NCBI RefSeq assembly: GCF_016862975.1
Contig: NZ_BONZ01000087.1
Location: 1 to 64,000, forward strand
Direction: 5' to 3'
Length of the DNA: 64,000 nt
Source: Rugosimonospora africana
Lineage (GTDB): Bacteria; Actinomycetota; Actinomycetes; Mycobacteriales; Micromonosporaceae
Below are positions 32,464 through 42,228 of this stretch, one piece after another. A program made the position numbers and the translations under genes. The notes below the pieces were generated by a model. It saw only the letters and a program-made list of their open reading frames with translations. It ran no database searches and was not told the origin of the DNA. The stretch's first letter is position 1. Each line of letters opens with the position of its first letter.

Positions 32464-34068
32464 ATGTCTGAGACCACCAGTCCGAGTTCATCGCGGAGTT
32501 CACCCCATACCGGCACCGTCCTCCCGCAAGGCCGGCCATTCTGGATCGTGGACGGCAAGGCGTACGACTTCACCGACTGGATGAGCCTGCATCCCGGTGG
32601 TGCGATGTGGTTCAGGCAGACCGAAGGCCGCGACATCAGCGCCCTCCTGCACACCTACCACCGGGAGCCGGAGAAGGCGAAGAGGTTCCTCGCGAAGTAC
32701 GAGATCGAAGAACTATCCGGGATCACGGTACGGCCGAAGGTCATCGTCCCGCCGCGCGCCAGCGAGGGCGTACCACCGCCGCCCGACGAACCCCCGCCGA
32801 CCAGCGAGCACGACGTGCTGCCCAAGCTCGGCATCCCGCCGTTCCTGCTGGCCCCGGACTTCGACGCGCGCACGGACCTGCCGAAACTGGACTACCGCGA
32901 GCAGGGCAGCCTGCTCGCCGAGATCCGCGAGAAGCTCAACGTCAGGTTCTCCAAGAAGGACCTGAAGAAATACGATCGCGCGTTCGACGCGGTGACCTGG
33001 GCCATCGGCGTCGCGCACGTCGCCGCGCTGGCACTGCTGATCGCGCACCTGCTACCCGCTTGGGCGTTCGTCGTCATCATGGTCGTGACGCGGACGTCGC
33101 TTGCCGGTTCGGGGCACTACCACCTGCACCGCAAGTGGAAAGACCAGCGCCGCTTCACCATGCCGATCGGCAAGGCGCTGTTCGACATCAACTACGTCGG
33201 CACGAGCCTCATCGGATCCGACGGGCACGTCCTGCTGCACCATCCCTATCTCGGCTCCGGCGCCGACGTGAAGAAGACGTTCTTCGACAGCATGCTCCGG
33301 CTGCACCCGATCCTGCGGGTGCCGGGCTACACACTGCACAAGTTCGGCATCTGCCTGACGGGCCTGGCCTTCCGAGCAAGGGAGATCGCCAGATTTGAGC
33401 GTCCCCGGCGCAACACGCCCGATGGCAGGAACTCGGCTCCGGACGCGATCCGGACGGATTTCTGGATCATCCGCGCGTGGATCGTGGTCGAGTTCGCCGC
33501 GTGTCTGGGCACGGGGCACATCCTGGCCTGGGCGGTGCAGTTCTTCATCACCTTGTGGTTCAACACCTTCCTCGTCGTCGCGAGCCACGACTTCGAGGAG
33601 TCGGTCACCGAGCAGGAGCTCGCCGCGATCCCCGAGCCACTGCGTGAGGACTGGGCGGCCCAGCAGATCGGCCTGAGCTACGACCTGAGCGTGGTCGGCA
33701 ACCGCTGGATCGATCTGTTCCTCAGCGCCGGCCTCAGCCCGCACCGCGTCCATCACGTGCTGCCGTGGCAGGGCTCCGGGTTCGCCAACCTCGCCAGTGA
33801 GGAAACGGTCAGGCAGGCGTGCGAACGGGTCGGCATCACCTGGGAACGCCCCCGAAACCTGATTTTCGGGCGGTTCCCGGCCGTGATGAAGCACTACCTG
33901 CTGTGCCCCGCGAGGCCAGCACCGCCCCCGCCGCCCGATTTCCTCCCGAGCCTGCTCCCGCCCCCACCTCCGCCGGGCGCACTCCCGCCGCCCCCGTCGT
34001 CGGTCAAGCAACAGGTCGGCGTGCTCCTGAGCTACGCGGCCGACGGCTGGCGAGGAGTCGGAGTCTGA
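32464..34068 (+). CDS. Cytochrome b5-fatty acid desaturase fusion
   Basis: 534 aa. Residues about 15-95 form a cytochrome b5-like heme domain with HPGG (H43) and a probable second ligand H63 or H66. A Pro-rich linker (about 96-115) leads to an integral-membrane di-iron desaturase with His boxes HYHLH (218-222), HVLLHH (255-260) and HRVHH (427-431), and hydrophobic segments near 180-210 and 335-372. The last ~55 residues are again Pro-rich. Front-end desaturases and hydroxylases use this fused electron donor. The spacing suggests co-transcription with the PKS gene, so it may oxidise a polyketide chain or an acyl starter. AAGAGGAGG supports ATG 32464. Confidence 0.88.
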   Translation: MSETTSPSSSRSSPHTGTVLPQGRPFWIVDGKAYDFTDWMSLHPGGAMWFRQTEGRDISALLHTYHREPEKAKRFLAKYEIEELSGITVRPKVIVPPRASEGVPPPPDEPPPTSEHDVLPKLGIPPFLLAPDFDARTDLPKLDYREQGSLLAEIREKLNVRFSKKDLKKYDRAFDAVTWAIGVAHVAALALLIAHLLPAWAFVVIMVVTRTSLAGSGHYHLHRKWKDQRRFTMPIGKALFDINYVGTSLIGSDGHVLLHHPYLGSGADVKKTFFDSMLRLHPILRVPGYTLHKFGICLTGLAFRAREIARFERPRRNTPDGRNSAPDAIRTDFWIIRAWIVVEFAACLGTGHILAWAVQFFITLWFNTFLVVASHDFEESVTEQELAAIPEPLREDWAAQQIGLSYDLSVVGNRWIDLFLSAGLSPHRVHHVLPWQGSGFANLASEETVRQACERVGITWERPRNLIFGRFPAVMKHYLLCPARPAPPPPPDFLPSLLPPPPPPGALPPPPSSVKQQVGVLLSYAADGWRGVGV

Positions 34069-34089
34069 TCGGGGAAGGATCGAGCGGGG

Positions 34090-36327
34090 TCAGTCCGTTG
34101 CCCCGGAGCCGCCCAGCCACACGGCGAGCACGTCGACGTCCAGGGGCGTGGTGCGCGGTCCTCGCGGCTGGAACGTGAGGTACCCGACCTGCCCCTGGAC
34201 GGTGAGCTGATCCGGTACGCCGTCGGCCACCGTCTGCGGCAGTTTGGCATGCCACTGCTCGGTACCCGACGCGTCCAGCAGCGAGATGCCCTGATCGTCC
34301 ACCGCGACCGTCGAGCGCCCGTCCGCTGAGGTGGCCAGCCGCGCGTTGCGCAGATTCTTCTGCCAGGCCGGCGCACCCGACGCGAGAACGCGTGCGGTCA
34401 GCGTGTCCCCGGCCACCACCAGCAGGTCGCCGGCGATCTCGATGCCGGACACCGGCGTGGACCCCGCGTCCTTCCAGACCAGCGTGCCGTCCGCGACCCG
34501 AAGCACCTGGATCGACTGCGCGTTGCGCAGCGCCAGCAGCTCCTTGCCGAGCCGCAGTTCGCTGCGATCCCAGGCGGCATCCGGCGGCGGGAACCCGTGA
34601 TCGCCGCTCGGCGGCGGGCCGTTGAACGAACCGTCGGGTGGCGGGGGCGGGAAGCCGGACGGCGGGGGCCCGTAGCCCGGTGGCGGCTGCTGTTGGGTGG
34701 GCATCGCCGGCAGGTCGTACGGGAGGGACCACCGGGGCGTCGCGCCGGTACCGGTGTCGTACGCGCTGACCCGTACCGTCGAGCCGGACCGGTCGGCCGC
34801 GACCAGCCGGGTACCGGTGGTGGCCAGGGCAGCGAACGACGGCTGCTCGGTACCCGACGAGTGAGCCGCGGCGCGCCACAGTTGCCGGCCGGTGCGGTCG
34901 ATCGCGACCGTGGTGCCGCTCAGGTCCAGGAACGCGCGGTCGGGCAGCAGCGCCACCTGCCGGATGCGCACCCGGTCCGGGTCCACCCCGCGTACGGTCG
35001 CCTCCGCGCCGGCGAGGTCGAGGGCGGAGAACCGGGGCCGTCCGGTACCGCTGTCTAGCAGCCACACCCGCTGCGCGTCGTTGACCAGTACCCCGTCGCC
35101 CCATAGCCGCACGTCGAACGGCCCGCCGGCAATGCCCGCCGTCCACCGCCGGTCATTGCCCGGGCCCACCGCCACCACGCTCGAGGACGACGATGTGACG
35201 GCCCACCGGGTCGGGTCGACGGCGATCCGCGCGGTCACCGCCCAACTGCCCTCCTCCGGCGGGGCCGACGGCGGCGTGGCGCCGGATCGCAGCTGCCACA
35301 GCACCGAACCGGGCGCCCGCGTGCCGTCCCCGGAACCGGCGGAGGCGTGCGGCGCCCGGCCGGACAGCGCGGCGAACAGCGCCGCCGTCCCGCCGCCCAG
35401 GACCACCGCGCCGAGCGCCCCGCCCAGCGCGATCACCCGGCGGCGGGGTAGCCGGACCGTGGTCGGCGCCGGCGCGGCCGGACGGGGTGGGCCGGTGGAG
35501 CGGTACCAGCCGGGCCGGGGCGCGCCCAGCTCCGGCATCGTGGACAGCACCCGGGTCAGCTCGGCCGCGCTGGGCCGGTCCCGTGCCTTGCGGTTGACGC
35601 ACCAGGCGACCACCCGCCGTACCTCGGCCGGCACGGTCGACAGGTCGAAGCGGCCGGCGGTCATCTGGAGTACCTGCTCGTACATGTTCTCGCCGTCGGC
35701 CAGGCGGCGACCGGTGGCGGCGAACGCGAGCGTGGCACCCAACGAGAACACGTCGGCGGGCGGGGCGGCCTCGGCGCCGCGCAGTCGTTCGGGCGCCATG
35801 TACGACGGGGTACCCACCAGGCTCGTGGTCATCCGGGTGGAGTCCGGGCTCTGCGCGATGCCGAAGTCGATGATGTGTGGGCCGGCGTCATCCAGCAGCA
35901 CGTTGCCCGGCTTGAGGTCGCGGTGCACCAGGTCGGCGCGGTGGATCGAGGCCAGCGCCTCGGCGAGCCCGGCGGCCAGGGTGAGCACCGCCTCGGGGGA
36001 AAGCGGGCCGTGCTCGCCCACCCACTGCTCCAGGCTCGGACCGTCGATGTACGTGGTGGCCAGCCACGGCGCCTCGGCCTCCGGGTCGGCGTCGACCACC
36101 GGCGCGGTGAACAGCGGGTTGACCGCCCGGACGGCGGCGACCTCATGGGCGAACCGGCGCCGGAACACCGGGTTGTCGGCCAGGTCGGCGCGGATCACCT
36201 TGATGGCAAGCCGCCGGCCGGTCGCGGACTGCGCCAGGTAGACCCGGCCCATCCCACCGCTGCCCAGCACGCCGAGAAGCCGGTAGGACGCGATGGCCGT
36301 GGGATCGGCGGCGCCAAGCGGCTTCAT
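34090..36327 (-). CDS. Receptor-type Ser/Thr protein kinase with beta-propeller sensor
   Basis: 745 aa. The kinase domain occupies residues about 15-265 with LGSGGMGRVY, K43 (AIKVI), HRDLKPGN (135-142), DFG (154-156) and the APE-type SYMAPER. A Pro-rich juxtamembrane part precedes one membrane helix (about 298-321). The extracellular ~420 residues show repeated LLV/VWLL and W-rich strands of PQQ/WD-type propeller blades, broken by a Pro/Gly/Gln loop. ATG 36327 is chosen from the kinase N-terminus; a longer in-frame start has no support. It is convergent with the desaturase gene (21 bp) and divergent from pepN. The sensed ligand is unknown. Confidence 0.92.
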   Translation of the reverse strand: MKPLGAADPTAIASYRLLGVLGSGGMGRVYLAQSATGRRLAIKVIRADLADNPVFRRRFAHEVAAVRAVNPLFTAPVVDADPEAEAPWLATTYIDGPSLEQWVGEHGPLSPEAVLTLAAGLAEALASIHRADLVHRDLKPGNVLLDDAGPHIIDFGIAQSPDSTRMTTSLVGTPSYMAPERLRGAEAAPPADVFSLGATLAFAATGRRLADGENMYEQVLQMTAGRFDLSTVPAEVRRVVAWCVNRKARDRPSAAELTRVLSTMPELGAPRPGWYRSTGPPRPAAPAPTTVRLPRRRVIALGGALGAVVLGGGTAALFAALSGRAPHASAGSGDGTRAPGSVLWQLRSGATPPSAPPEEGSWAVTARIAVDPTRWAVTSSSSSVVAVGPGNDRRWTAGIAGGPFDVRLWGDGVLVNDAQRVWLLDSGTGRPRFSALDLAGAEATVRGVDPDRVRIRQVALLPDRAFLDLSGTTVAIDRTGRQLWRAAAHSSGTEQPSFAALATTGTRLVAADRSGSTVRVSAYDTGTGATPRWSLPYDLPAMPTQQQPPPGYGPPPSGFPPPPPDGSFNGPPPSGDHGFPPPDAAWDRSELRLGKELLALRNAQSIQVLRVADGTLVWKDAGSTPVSGIEIAGDLLVVAGDTLTARVLASGAPAWQKNLRNARLATSADGRSTVAVDDQGISLLDASGTEQWHAKLPQTVADGVPDQLTVQGQVGYLTFQPRGPRTTPLDVDVLAVWLGGSGATD

Positions 36328-36487
36328 GGTTACTCTCACGGGAGTCTTCGGACGGTCCCCGGCAGCGTATCGACCAACGCAACTGGGGAGATCACGACAA
36401 CGTGTCGACTTTCCTGCCTTGTCGGGCAGGTTGACCGGCCCGCACGGTGTGCGGTGCCGGGACATCGGGGGTGAACACCGATGGCAG

Positions 36488-36493
36488 TATGGT
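36488..36493 (+). promoter_or_regulatory. Possible -10 box (TATGGT) for pepN
   Basis: It lies 4 nt before ATG 36498 and would also remove the alternative ATG at 36489 from a leaderless mRNA. Spacing is shorter than at the other leaderless genes, so this is tentative. Confidence 0.35.
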
Positions 36494-36497
36494 CGGC

Positions 36498-38927
36498 ATG
36501 CCGAGCCTGACCAGCGCCGAGGCGACCCGTCGAGCGGCCCTTCTGCGTGTCGATTCGTACCATGTGGAGCTGGATCTGACCCGCGGCGACGAGGTGTTCG
36601 GCTCGACCACGACGATCCGGTTCCGGGCGCAGTCGCCCGAAGTCACCTTCGTCGACGTCACACCGCGGACCCTGCACGCCGCGACGCTGAACGGCGTGCC
36701 GCTGGATGTGGCCGGGTTCGACGGCGACCGGCTGGCGCTGCGCGAGCCCTCGGCCGAGAACGTCCTGGTGATCGAGGCGACCATGGCCTACACGCGGTCC
36801 GGTACCGGGCTGCACCGGTTCGTCGACCCGGCCGACGGCCAGGCGTACCTGTACGCCGGGATGTTCGTCGACAACGCGCCGGCCGTGTTCGCCTGCTTCG
36901 ACCAGCCCGATCTCAAGGCACCGCTGACCCTCACGGTCACCGCCGATCCACAGTGGACGGTGGTGGCCAACGGCGCCGGGCGGCAGACCGCGCCGGGCCG
37001 GTGGGAGTTCACCGAGACCGCCCCGCTGGCCACCTACTTCGTCGGGCTGGCCGCGGGCCCCTACCACGGCGTGCACTCCGAGCACGACGGCGTACCGATG
37101 AGCCTGTACGCGCGGCGCAGCCTCGCCGAACACCTGGACCGGGACGCGCCGGAGATCTTCGAGATCACCCGGGCCTGCCTGGACCGGTACCACGAGATGT
37201 TCGCCGTGCGGTACCCGTTCGGCAAGTACGACCAGGTCTTCGCGCCCGAGTTCACCATGGGCGCGATGGAGAACCCGGGCATCGTGACGTTCCGCGACGA
37301 GTACGTCTTCCGGTCGGCGGCCACCGAGGCGCAGCACGAGCGGCGGGCCGCCGTGATCGCGCACGAGATGGCGCACATGTGGTTCGGCGACCTGGTCACC
37401 CTGCGCTGGTGGGACGACGTGTGGCTGAACGAGTCGTTCGCCGAGTACATGGGCAGCCGGGTGATCGCCGAGGCGACCCCGTACACCGACGCCTGGACCA
37501 GCTTCGCCACCGGGCGCAAGGCGTGGGGGTACGCCGCCGATCAGCGACCGTCCACCCACCCGGTGGTCGGCGAGGTGCCGGACACCGCGTCGACGCTGCT
37601 GCTGTTCGACGGGATCTGCTACGCCAAGGGCGCCTCGGTGCTGCGCCAACTGGTCGCCTGGCTGGGCGACGAGGCGTTCCTGGCCGGCCTGCGCGACTAC
37701 TTCGCGCGGCACCGGCACGGCAATGCCACGCTGGCCGACCTGCTCGCCGCGCTGGGCCGGGCCAGCGGTCGCGACCTGAGCGCCTGGGCGCGGCTGTGGC
37801 TGACCACGTCCGGGGTCAACACGCTGAGCCTGGACGGCGGCGTGATCGTCCAGGACGGCACGCCCAGCCGGCCGCACCGCATCGGCGTCGGCCGCTACGA
37901 CCGGTCGGGGGCGCGGCTGGACCGGATCGAGGTGGACATCGACGGTCCCGGTACCGCCATCGAGCTGGCGCCCGCGGACCTGGTCCTGCTCAACGACGGC
38001 GACCTGAGCTACGCCAAGATCCGGCTCACCGACTGGCCGGCGGTGATCGACCTGCTGCCCAGGATCACCGACTCGCTGACCCGGGCGTTGTTGTGGCAGG
38101 CGGTCTGGGGTGCGGTGCGCGACGCGGTCCTGCCCGCCGGGTTCTACCTGCGGCTGGTTGCCGCCGGACTGCCCGCCGAGACGCGGGTGACGGTGGTGGA
38201 GCACGTGCTCGACAATGCGTGGCACGCGGCCACCCAGTACCTGCCGGCGTCCGGGCGGGTCGACGCGCTGGCGGGCATCTACGAGGTCTGCCGGTCGATG
38301 CTGACCCGCGATCCCGAGCGCCGGTTGGCGTTCGCCCAGGGTGCGGCCCGCTTCGCCCCGCCGGGGGACTCCGCCGTGGTCGCCACGCTGCGCGGCTGGC
38401 TCGCCGTGGAGCGAACCGATTTCGGGGTACCGGTCGATCCCGAACTGCGCTGGCAGATCGCGTACCGGCTGGCCGCACTCGGCGAGCTGGACGCCGCGGA
38501 CATCGACGCGGAGTACGAGCGGGATCACAGCGGCACCGGTGCCGAACAGGCGGCCCGCTGCCGGGCGGCCCGCCCCGACCCGGACGCGAAGGCGGCCGCC
38601 TGGCAGACGGTCGTGGCGGACGAAACGCTGTCCCAGCGGCTGCTCTTCGCCAGCGCGGACGGCTTCTGGCAACCCGGCCAGGAGGCGCTGACGCAGACCT
38701 ACATCGGCCGGTACGCCGGGCAGATGCCCGAAATGGCGACCCGGCGTCACCCCCAGGTGGTCAGCAGGCTCGCCGATTTGGCGTACCCCCGCTACGCGGT
38801 GGCACCAGAGACACTGGACACGATGCGACGTCTGCTCACCCGCGACGACCTGACCCCGATGTTGCGGCGGGCGGTCGTCGACGCCACCGACGAACTGGCC
38901 CGCTCGCTCGCGTCCCGGGGGCGGTAA
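36498..38927 (+). CDS. pepN: Aminopeptidase N (M1 metallopeptidase)
   Basis: 809 aa, cytoplasmic zinc aminopeptidase. The substrate-recognition GAMEN (255-259), zinc motif HEMAH (289-293) and third ligand E312 (WLNESFAEY) are intact, and a C-terminal ERAP1-like helical domain follows. The start at ATG 36498 fits the usual actinobacterial N-terminus (MPSLTSAEATRRAALL); ATG 36489 is 9 nt upstream in frame. A much longer same-strand ORF in another frame (from 36293) has no coding character over this region. paaK-like gene follows after 50 bp. Confidence 0.95.
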   Translation: MPSLTSAEATRRAALLRVDSYHVELDLTRGDEVFGSTTTIRFRAQSPEVTFVDVTPRTLHAATLNGVPLDVAGFDGDRLALREPSAENVLVIEATMAYTRSGTGLHRFVDPADGQAYLYAGMFVDNAPAVFACFDQPDLKAPLTLTVTADPQWTVVANGAGRQTAPGRWEFTETAPLATYFVGLAAGPYHGVHSEHDGVPMSLYARRSLAEHLDRDAPEIFEITRACLDRYHEMFAVRYPFGKYDQVFAPEFTMGAMENPGIVTFRDEYVFRSAATEAQHERRAAVIAHEMAHMWFGDLVTLRWWDDVWLNESFAEYMGSRVIAEATPYTDAWTSFATGRKAWGYAADQRPSTHPVVGEVPDTASTLLLFDGICYAKGASVLRQLVAWLGDEAFLAGLRDYFARHRHGNATLADLLAALGRASGRDLSAWARLWLTTSGVNTLSLDGGVIVQDGTPSRPHRIGVGRYDRSGARLDRIEVDIDGPGTAIELAPADLVLLNDGDLSYAKIRLTDWPAVIDLLPRITDSLTRALLWQAVWGAVRDAVLPAGFYLRLVAAGLPAETRVTVVEHVLDNAWHAATQYLPASGRVDALAGIYEVCRSMLTRDPERRLAFAQGAARFAPPGDSAVVATLRGWLAVERTDFGVPVDPELRWQIAYRLAALGELDAADIDAEYERDHSGTGAEQAARCRAARPDPDAKAAAWQTVVADETLSQRLLFASADGFWQPGQEALTQTYIGRYAGQMPEMATRRHPQVVSRLADLAYPRYAVAPETLDTMRRLLTRDDLTPMLRRAVVDATDELARSLASRGR

Positions 38928-38977
38928 CCCGTGCGCCAGGGCCGGGCAGCGCGGATCGTGACTGGAGGAGGTGCATC

Positions 38978-40288
38978 GTGATTTTCGATCCGGCCGAGAC
39001 GATGTCGGTGGACGAGCGCGGCGCGCTACAGACCCGGCGGCTGCGTGCGCTGGTCGACCGGCTGCTGGCCGACGGTGGGCGGCAGGCGGGACTGCTGCGC
39101 GAGGCGGGTGTCGAGCGCGGCGGCGAGCTGACCCTCGACGACCTGCCCGGGCTGCCGACGGTGAGCAAGCCGGACCTGTGGGACGCGTACCCGTTCGGGA
39201 TGCTCGCGGTACCGCTGGAGGACTGCGTGACCGTGCACGGCTCGTCGGGTACCAGCGGGCGGCCCACCCTCGTCCCTTACACGGCACACGACCTGGACCT
39301 GTGGGCGCACGTGATGGCGCGCGGGCTGGCCGGCGCTGGCGCCACCCGCGCCTCGATCGTGCACAACGCCTACGGGTACGGCCTGTTCACCGGCGGTCTC
39401 GGCGTCGACCACGGAGCCCGTGCGCTGGGTGCCACGGTGATCCCGATGTCCAGCGGCAACACCGCCCGGCAGCTGCGGCTGATCCAGGATCTGCGCCCGG
39501 ACGTGTTGACCTGCACCCCGTCGTACGCGATCTACCTCGCCGAGGCGGCCCGCGCCGAGGACATCGACCCGACCACCCTGGGCATCCGGGTCGGCGTCCA
39601 CGGGGCGGAGCCGTGGACCGAGGCCATGCGCGAGCAGATCGAGCTGCTGCTGGGCATCCGGGCGCTGGACATCTACGGGCTGTCCGAGGTGATCGGGCCC
39701 GGGGTGGCCTGCGAGAGCCTGGACTCGGGCGGTTGGCTGCACGTACAGGAGGATCACTTCTTCGTCGAGGCGCTCGACCCGGCGACCGGCCTGCCGGTAC
39801 CCGAGGGGGAGTTGGGCGAGCTGACGTTCACCACGTTCACCAAGGAGGCGTTCCCGCTGCTGCGCTACCGCACCGGCGACCTGGCGCGGCTGTCGCGCAA
39901 GCCGTCGCCGGACGGCCGCACCACGGTGAAGATGAGCAAGGTGGTCGGCCGCAGCGACGACATGCTGGTGATCCGCGGGGTCAACGTGTACCCCAGCGAG
40001 GTGGAGGCGGTGGTGCTCGCCGACGCCGGGGTCGGGCCGCAGTACGCGATCGTGGTCGACGCCCGCGCGACGCTGCCCCGCCTGGTGGTCTGCTGCGAAC
40101 CCTCGGCGCCCGGGGTGGACGGGCTCGAGGTCGGTGCCCGGCTGCACGGGGCGCTGGCCCGCCGGTTGGGGCTCGGCTGCGAGGTCCGGGTCGTGGAGCC
40201 GGGCACGTTGCCGCGTACCGAGGTCGGCAAGGCCCGCCGGGTCATCCGCTGGGACGCGGGTCCCGCGCCGCTGCCCGGGGTGGAGTAG
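38978..40288 (+). CDS. paaK: Phenylacetate-CoA ligase family protein
   Basis: 436 aa, adenylate-forming enzyme. The nucleotide loop VHGSSGTSGRPT lies at about 86-97, DIYGLSEVIGPG near 230, and the C-terminal RSDDMLVIRGVNVYPSE and TEVGKARR motifs complete the PaaK/AMP-binding C domain. The GTG 38978 start has GGAGGAG 7 nt upstream. No paaABCDE ring-oxidation genes lie nearby, so this is an orphan ligase. It might activate another aryl acid, for instance one linked to the nearby type III PKS, but that is speculation. It is probably read through from pepN. A hairpin separates it from the convergent permease gene. Confidence 0.88.
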   Translation: MIFDPAETMSVDERGALQTRRLRALVDRLLADGGRQAGLLREAGVERGGELTLDDLPGLPTVSKPDLWDAYPFGMLAVPLEDCVTVHGSSGTSGRPTLVPYTAHDLDLWAHVMARGLAGAGATRASIVHNAYGYGLFTGGLGVDHGARALGATVIPMSSGNTARQLRLIQDLRPDVLTCTPSYAIYLAEAARAEDIDPTTLGIRVGVHGAEPWTEAMREQIELLLGIRALDIYGLSEVIGPGVACESLDSGGWLHVQEDHFFVEALDPATGLPVPEGELGELTFTTFTKEAFPLLRYRTGDLARLSRKPSPDGRTTVKMSKVVGRSDDMLVIRGVNVYPSEVEAVVLADAGVGPQYAIVVDARATLPRLVVCCEPSAPGVDGLEVGARLHGALARRLGLGCEVRVVEPGTLPRTEVGKARRVIRWDAGPAPLPGVE

Positions 40289-40296
40289 CCCCGGCT

Positions 40297-40330
40297 CTTG
40301 GCTGGCCCACCCGCGGATGGGCCAGCCAAG
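40297..40330. terminator. Bidirectional terminator between paaK and the purine permease
   Basis: CTTGGCTGGCCCA (40297-40309) and its exact complement (40318-40330) flank an 8-nt loop between two convergent genes. Confidence 0.85.
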
Positions 40331-40340
40331 TGATGCCGGG

Positions 40341-41834
40341 TCAGCTCACGCCGGTGAGGGACTTCACCACGTTGATGGCGAAGTAGATCACGAACACGAT
40401 CGACACGCCCCACATCAGCGGGTGGATCTGGCGTCCCTTGCCCTGGGCGACCCGGATGGCCACCCAGCTGACGAACCCGGCGCCGATGCCGTCGGTGATC
40501 GAGTACGTGAACGGCATGAGCACCATGGTCAGGAACGCCGGGACCGCCACACCGATGTCGGTGAAGTCGATATCGCGGACCTGACGGATCATCAGCGCGC
40601 CGACGACGACCAGCGCCGGGCCGGCGGCCTCGCTCGGTACCAGCTGCACCAGCGGCGTCAGCAGCATCGCGGCCAGGAACAGCACCCCGGTGACCACGCT
40701 GGTGAGTCCGGTCCGGCCGCCATCGGCGATGCCCGAGGACGACTCCACGTACGTGGTCGCCGAGGACGCGCTCGCCCCGCCGCCGGCCGCCGCGGCGATG
40801 CCGTCGACGAACAGCACCCGACCCAGCCGGGGGATGTCGCCCTTCGGGGTGGCCAGCCCGGCCTGCCTGGCCAGGCCGACCGTGGTGCCCATCACGTCGA
40901 AGAAGTCCGACAGCACGAGCGTGAACACCAGCAGGATCGCGGTCACGACGCCGACACTCGCGAAGGCGCCGAACGACACGTGACCCACCAGGTGCAGGTC
41001 GGGTGCCTGGAACAGCGGATGCGGCAGGGTCGGCACGCTCAGCTGCCAACCGGTCGGGTTCGGCTTGCCGTTCACGACCGACGGGCCGGGGTGGGTGGCC
41101 GCGTTGACGATGGCCGCGATCACCGTCGTGCCGATGATGCCCAGCAGCATGCCGCCGCGGATCCGGCGAGCCACCAGGACGCCGGTCAGCAGCAGCCCGA
41201 TGATGAACACCAGGCTGGTCCAGCCGTGCAGCGTGCCGTCCGAGCCGAGCTGCACCGGAACCGTGGTGTTGGCGGCGTCCGGGATCCGGCGGACGAATCC
41301 GCCGTCGACGAACCCGATCAGCGCGATGAACAGGCCGATGCCGGCGGCGATGGCGGCCTTGAGTTCGGCCGGGATGGCCAGGAAGACCGCCTGGCGGAAG
41401 CCGGTGACCACCAGTACGGCGATCAGCAGACCCTCGATGACGACCAGGCCCATGGCTTCCGGCCAGCTCATCTTGGAAGCGACACTGAACGCGACGAACG
41501 CGTTGAGGCCGAGCCCAGTGGCGACCCCGAACGGCACCTTGCCGATCACGCCCATCAGGATCGTCATGACCGCGGCGACCAGGGCAGTGACCCCGGCGAC
41601 CGGGGTGATGCCCAGGAAGTGGCCGCCCTTGTCCGGTGCGGTACCGATGATCAGTGGGTTGAGGACCACGATGTAGGCCATCGTGGCGAATGTCGTCAGG
41701 CCGGCGATGATCTCGCGGCGGACGGACGAGCCCCGCTGGGTGATCTCGAAGAATCGGTCGAACGCGTTGCGGGGCGAGGGTGCGTCGGGAGTCTCGACGG
41801 GTTGGGGTGGCGGAATATCGGTCGTCACGCTCAT
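40341..41834 (-). CDS. NCS2 family purine (hypoxanthine/guanine/adenine) permease
   Basis: 497 aa, about 12-14 membrane helices, AzgA-like branch of NCS2. The N-terminal [31 protein letters not shown] and [39 protein letters not shown] are family signatures; it should bring in purine bases with protons. ATG 41834 is taken because the family N-terminus starts here; the ORF extends to 42002 without support. Upstream lies a ~400-bp non-coding stretch with a long palindrome but no recognisable purine riboswitch. Confidence 0.93.
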   Translation of the reverse strand: MSVTTDIPPPQPVETPDAPSPRNAFDRFFEITQRGSSVRREIIAGLTTFATMAYIVVLNPLIIGTAPDKGGHFLGITPVAGVTALVAAVMTILMGVIGKVPFGVATGLGLNAFVAFSVASKMSWPEAMGLVVIEGLLIAVLVVTGFRQAVFLAIPAELKAAIAAGIGLFIALIGFVDGGFVRRIPDAANTTVPVQLGSDGTLHGWTSLVFIIGLLLTGVLVARRIRGGMLLGIIGTTVIAAIVNAATHPGPSVVNGKPNPTGWQLSVPTLPHPLFQAPDLHLVGHVSFGAFASVGVVTAILLVFTLVLSDFFDVMGTTVGLARQAGLATPKGDIPRLGRVLFVDGIAAAAGGGASASSATTYVESSSGIADGGRTGLTSVVTGVLFLAAMLLTPLVQLVPSEAAGPALVVVGALMIRQVRDIDFTDIGVAVPAFLTMVLMPFTYSITDGIGAGFVSWVAIRVAQGKGRQIHPLMWGVSIVFVIYFAINVVKSLTGVS

Positions 41835-41963
41835 GGCGCGGCTGGCTCCTGTCCGGGTTGGCCCGCGGCGGATGGTCGCGAGCTGCAATGAGGGGGCGGC
41901 CGCTCCGATTCGGTTGGCCCGGAGAACGTCGGAGCGGTATTCAGTTGGGGGAGTGGGTGAAAT

Positions 41964-41997
41964 GCCGCGGAGCCACCCGATCGGGGACGGCTCCGCG
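41964..41997. other. Long inverted repeat upstream of the purine permease
   Basis: CCGCGGAGCC (41964-41973) pairs perfectly with 41988-41997, and CCCGATCGGG (41975-41984) is itself palindromic inside the loop. It lies about 130 bp before the permease start and could be a regulator site or an RNA hairpin. Confidence 0.6.
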
Positions 41998-42107
41998 GAC
42001 AACTTTACCGGTAACCGCAGGCCACGGCGACATTCTGGTTCATGGTCGGTTCACGGGCGGTTCACAGACCGGCGCGGTGCTTCCGGCCCGTGCTCGCGTC
42101 CGCCGCG

Positions 42108-42174
42108 GACCGGCTCCGGCTGTTCGCCGGCTTCTGCTCGCCCCGCCACAGACCGGCTCCGGCTGTTCGCCGGC
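42108..42174 (+). repeat. 24-bp direct repeat pair upstream of nadD
   Basis: Identical 24-bp copies at 42108-42131 and 42151-42174 start GACCGGCTCCGG. With the palindrome above, they are the only structure seen in the 41835-42235 gap apart from the nadD promoter. Confidence 0.75.
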
Positions 42175-42222
42175 CAGGCGACCGGGGCCTGCGGGCAGCG
42201 GGCCGAGAGTCGATCATGCGGG

Positions 42223-42228
42223 TACCAT
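42223..42228 (+). promoter_or_regulatory. -10 box (TACCAT) of leaderless nadD
   Basis: TACCAT ends 7 nt before ATG 42236; the same box serves the GNAT gene at 23129. Confidence 0.55.

Noticed and set aside
36293-38977. The long open stretch preceding paaK in its own frame, suggesting a 1331-residue protein
   Set aside because: Only the part from GTG 38978 has protein-like sequence, with a strong Shine-Dalgarno. The upstream part is an out-of-frame reading of pepN.
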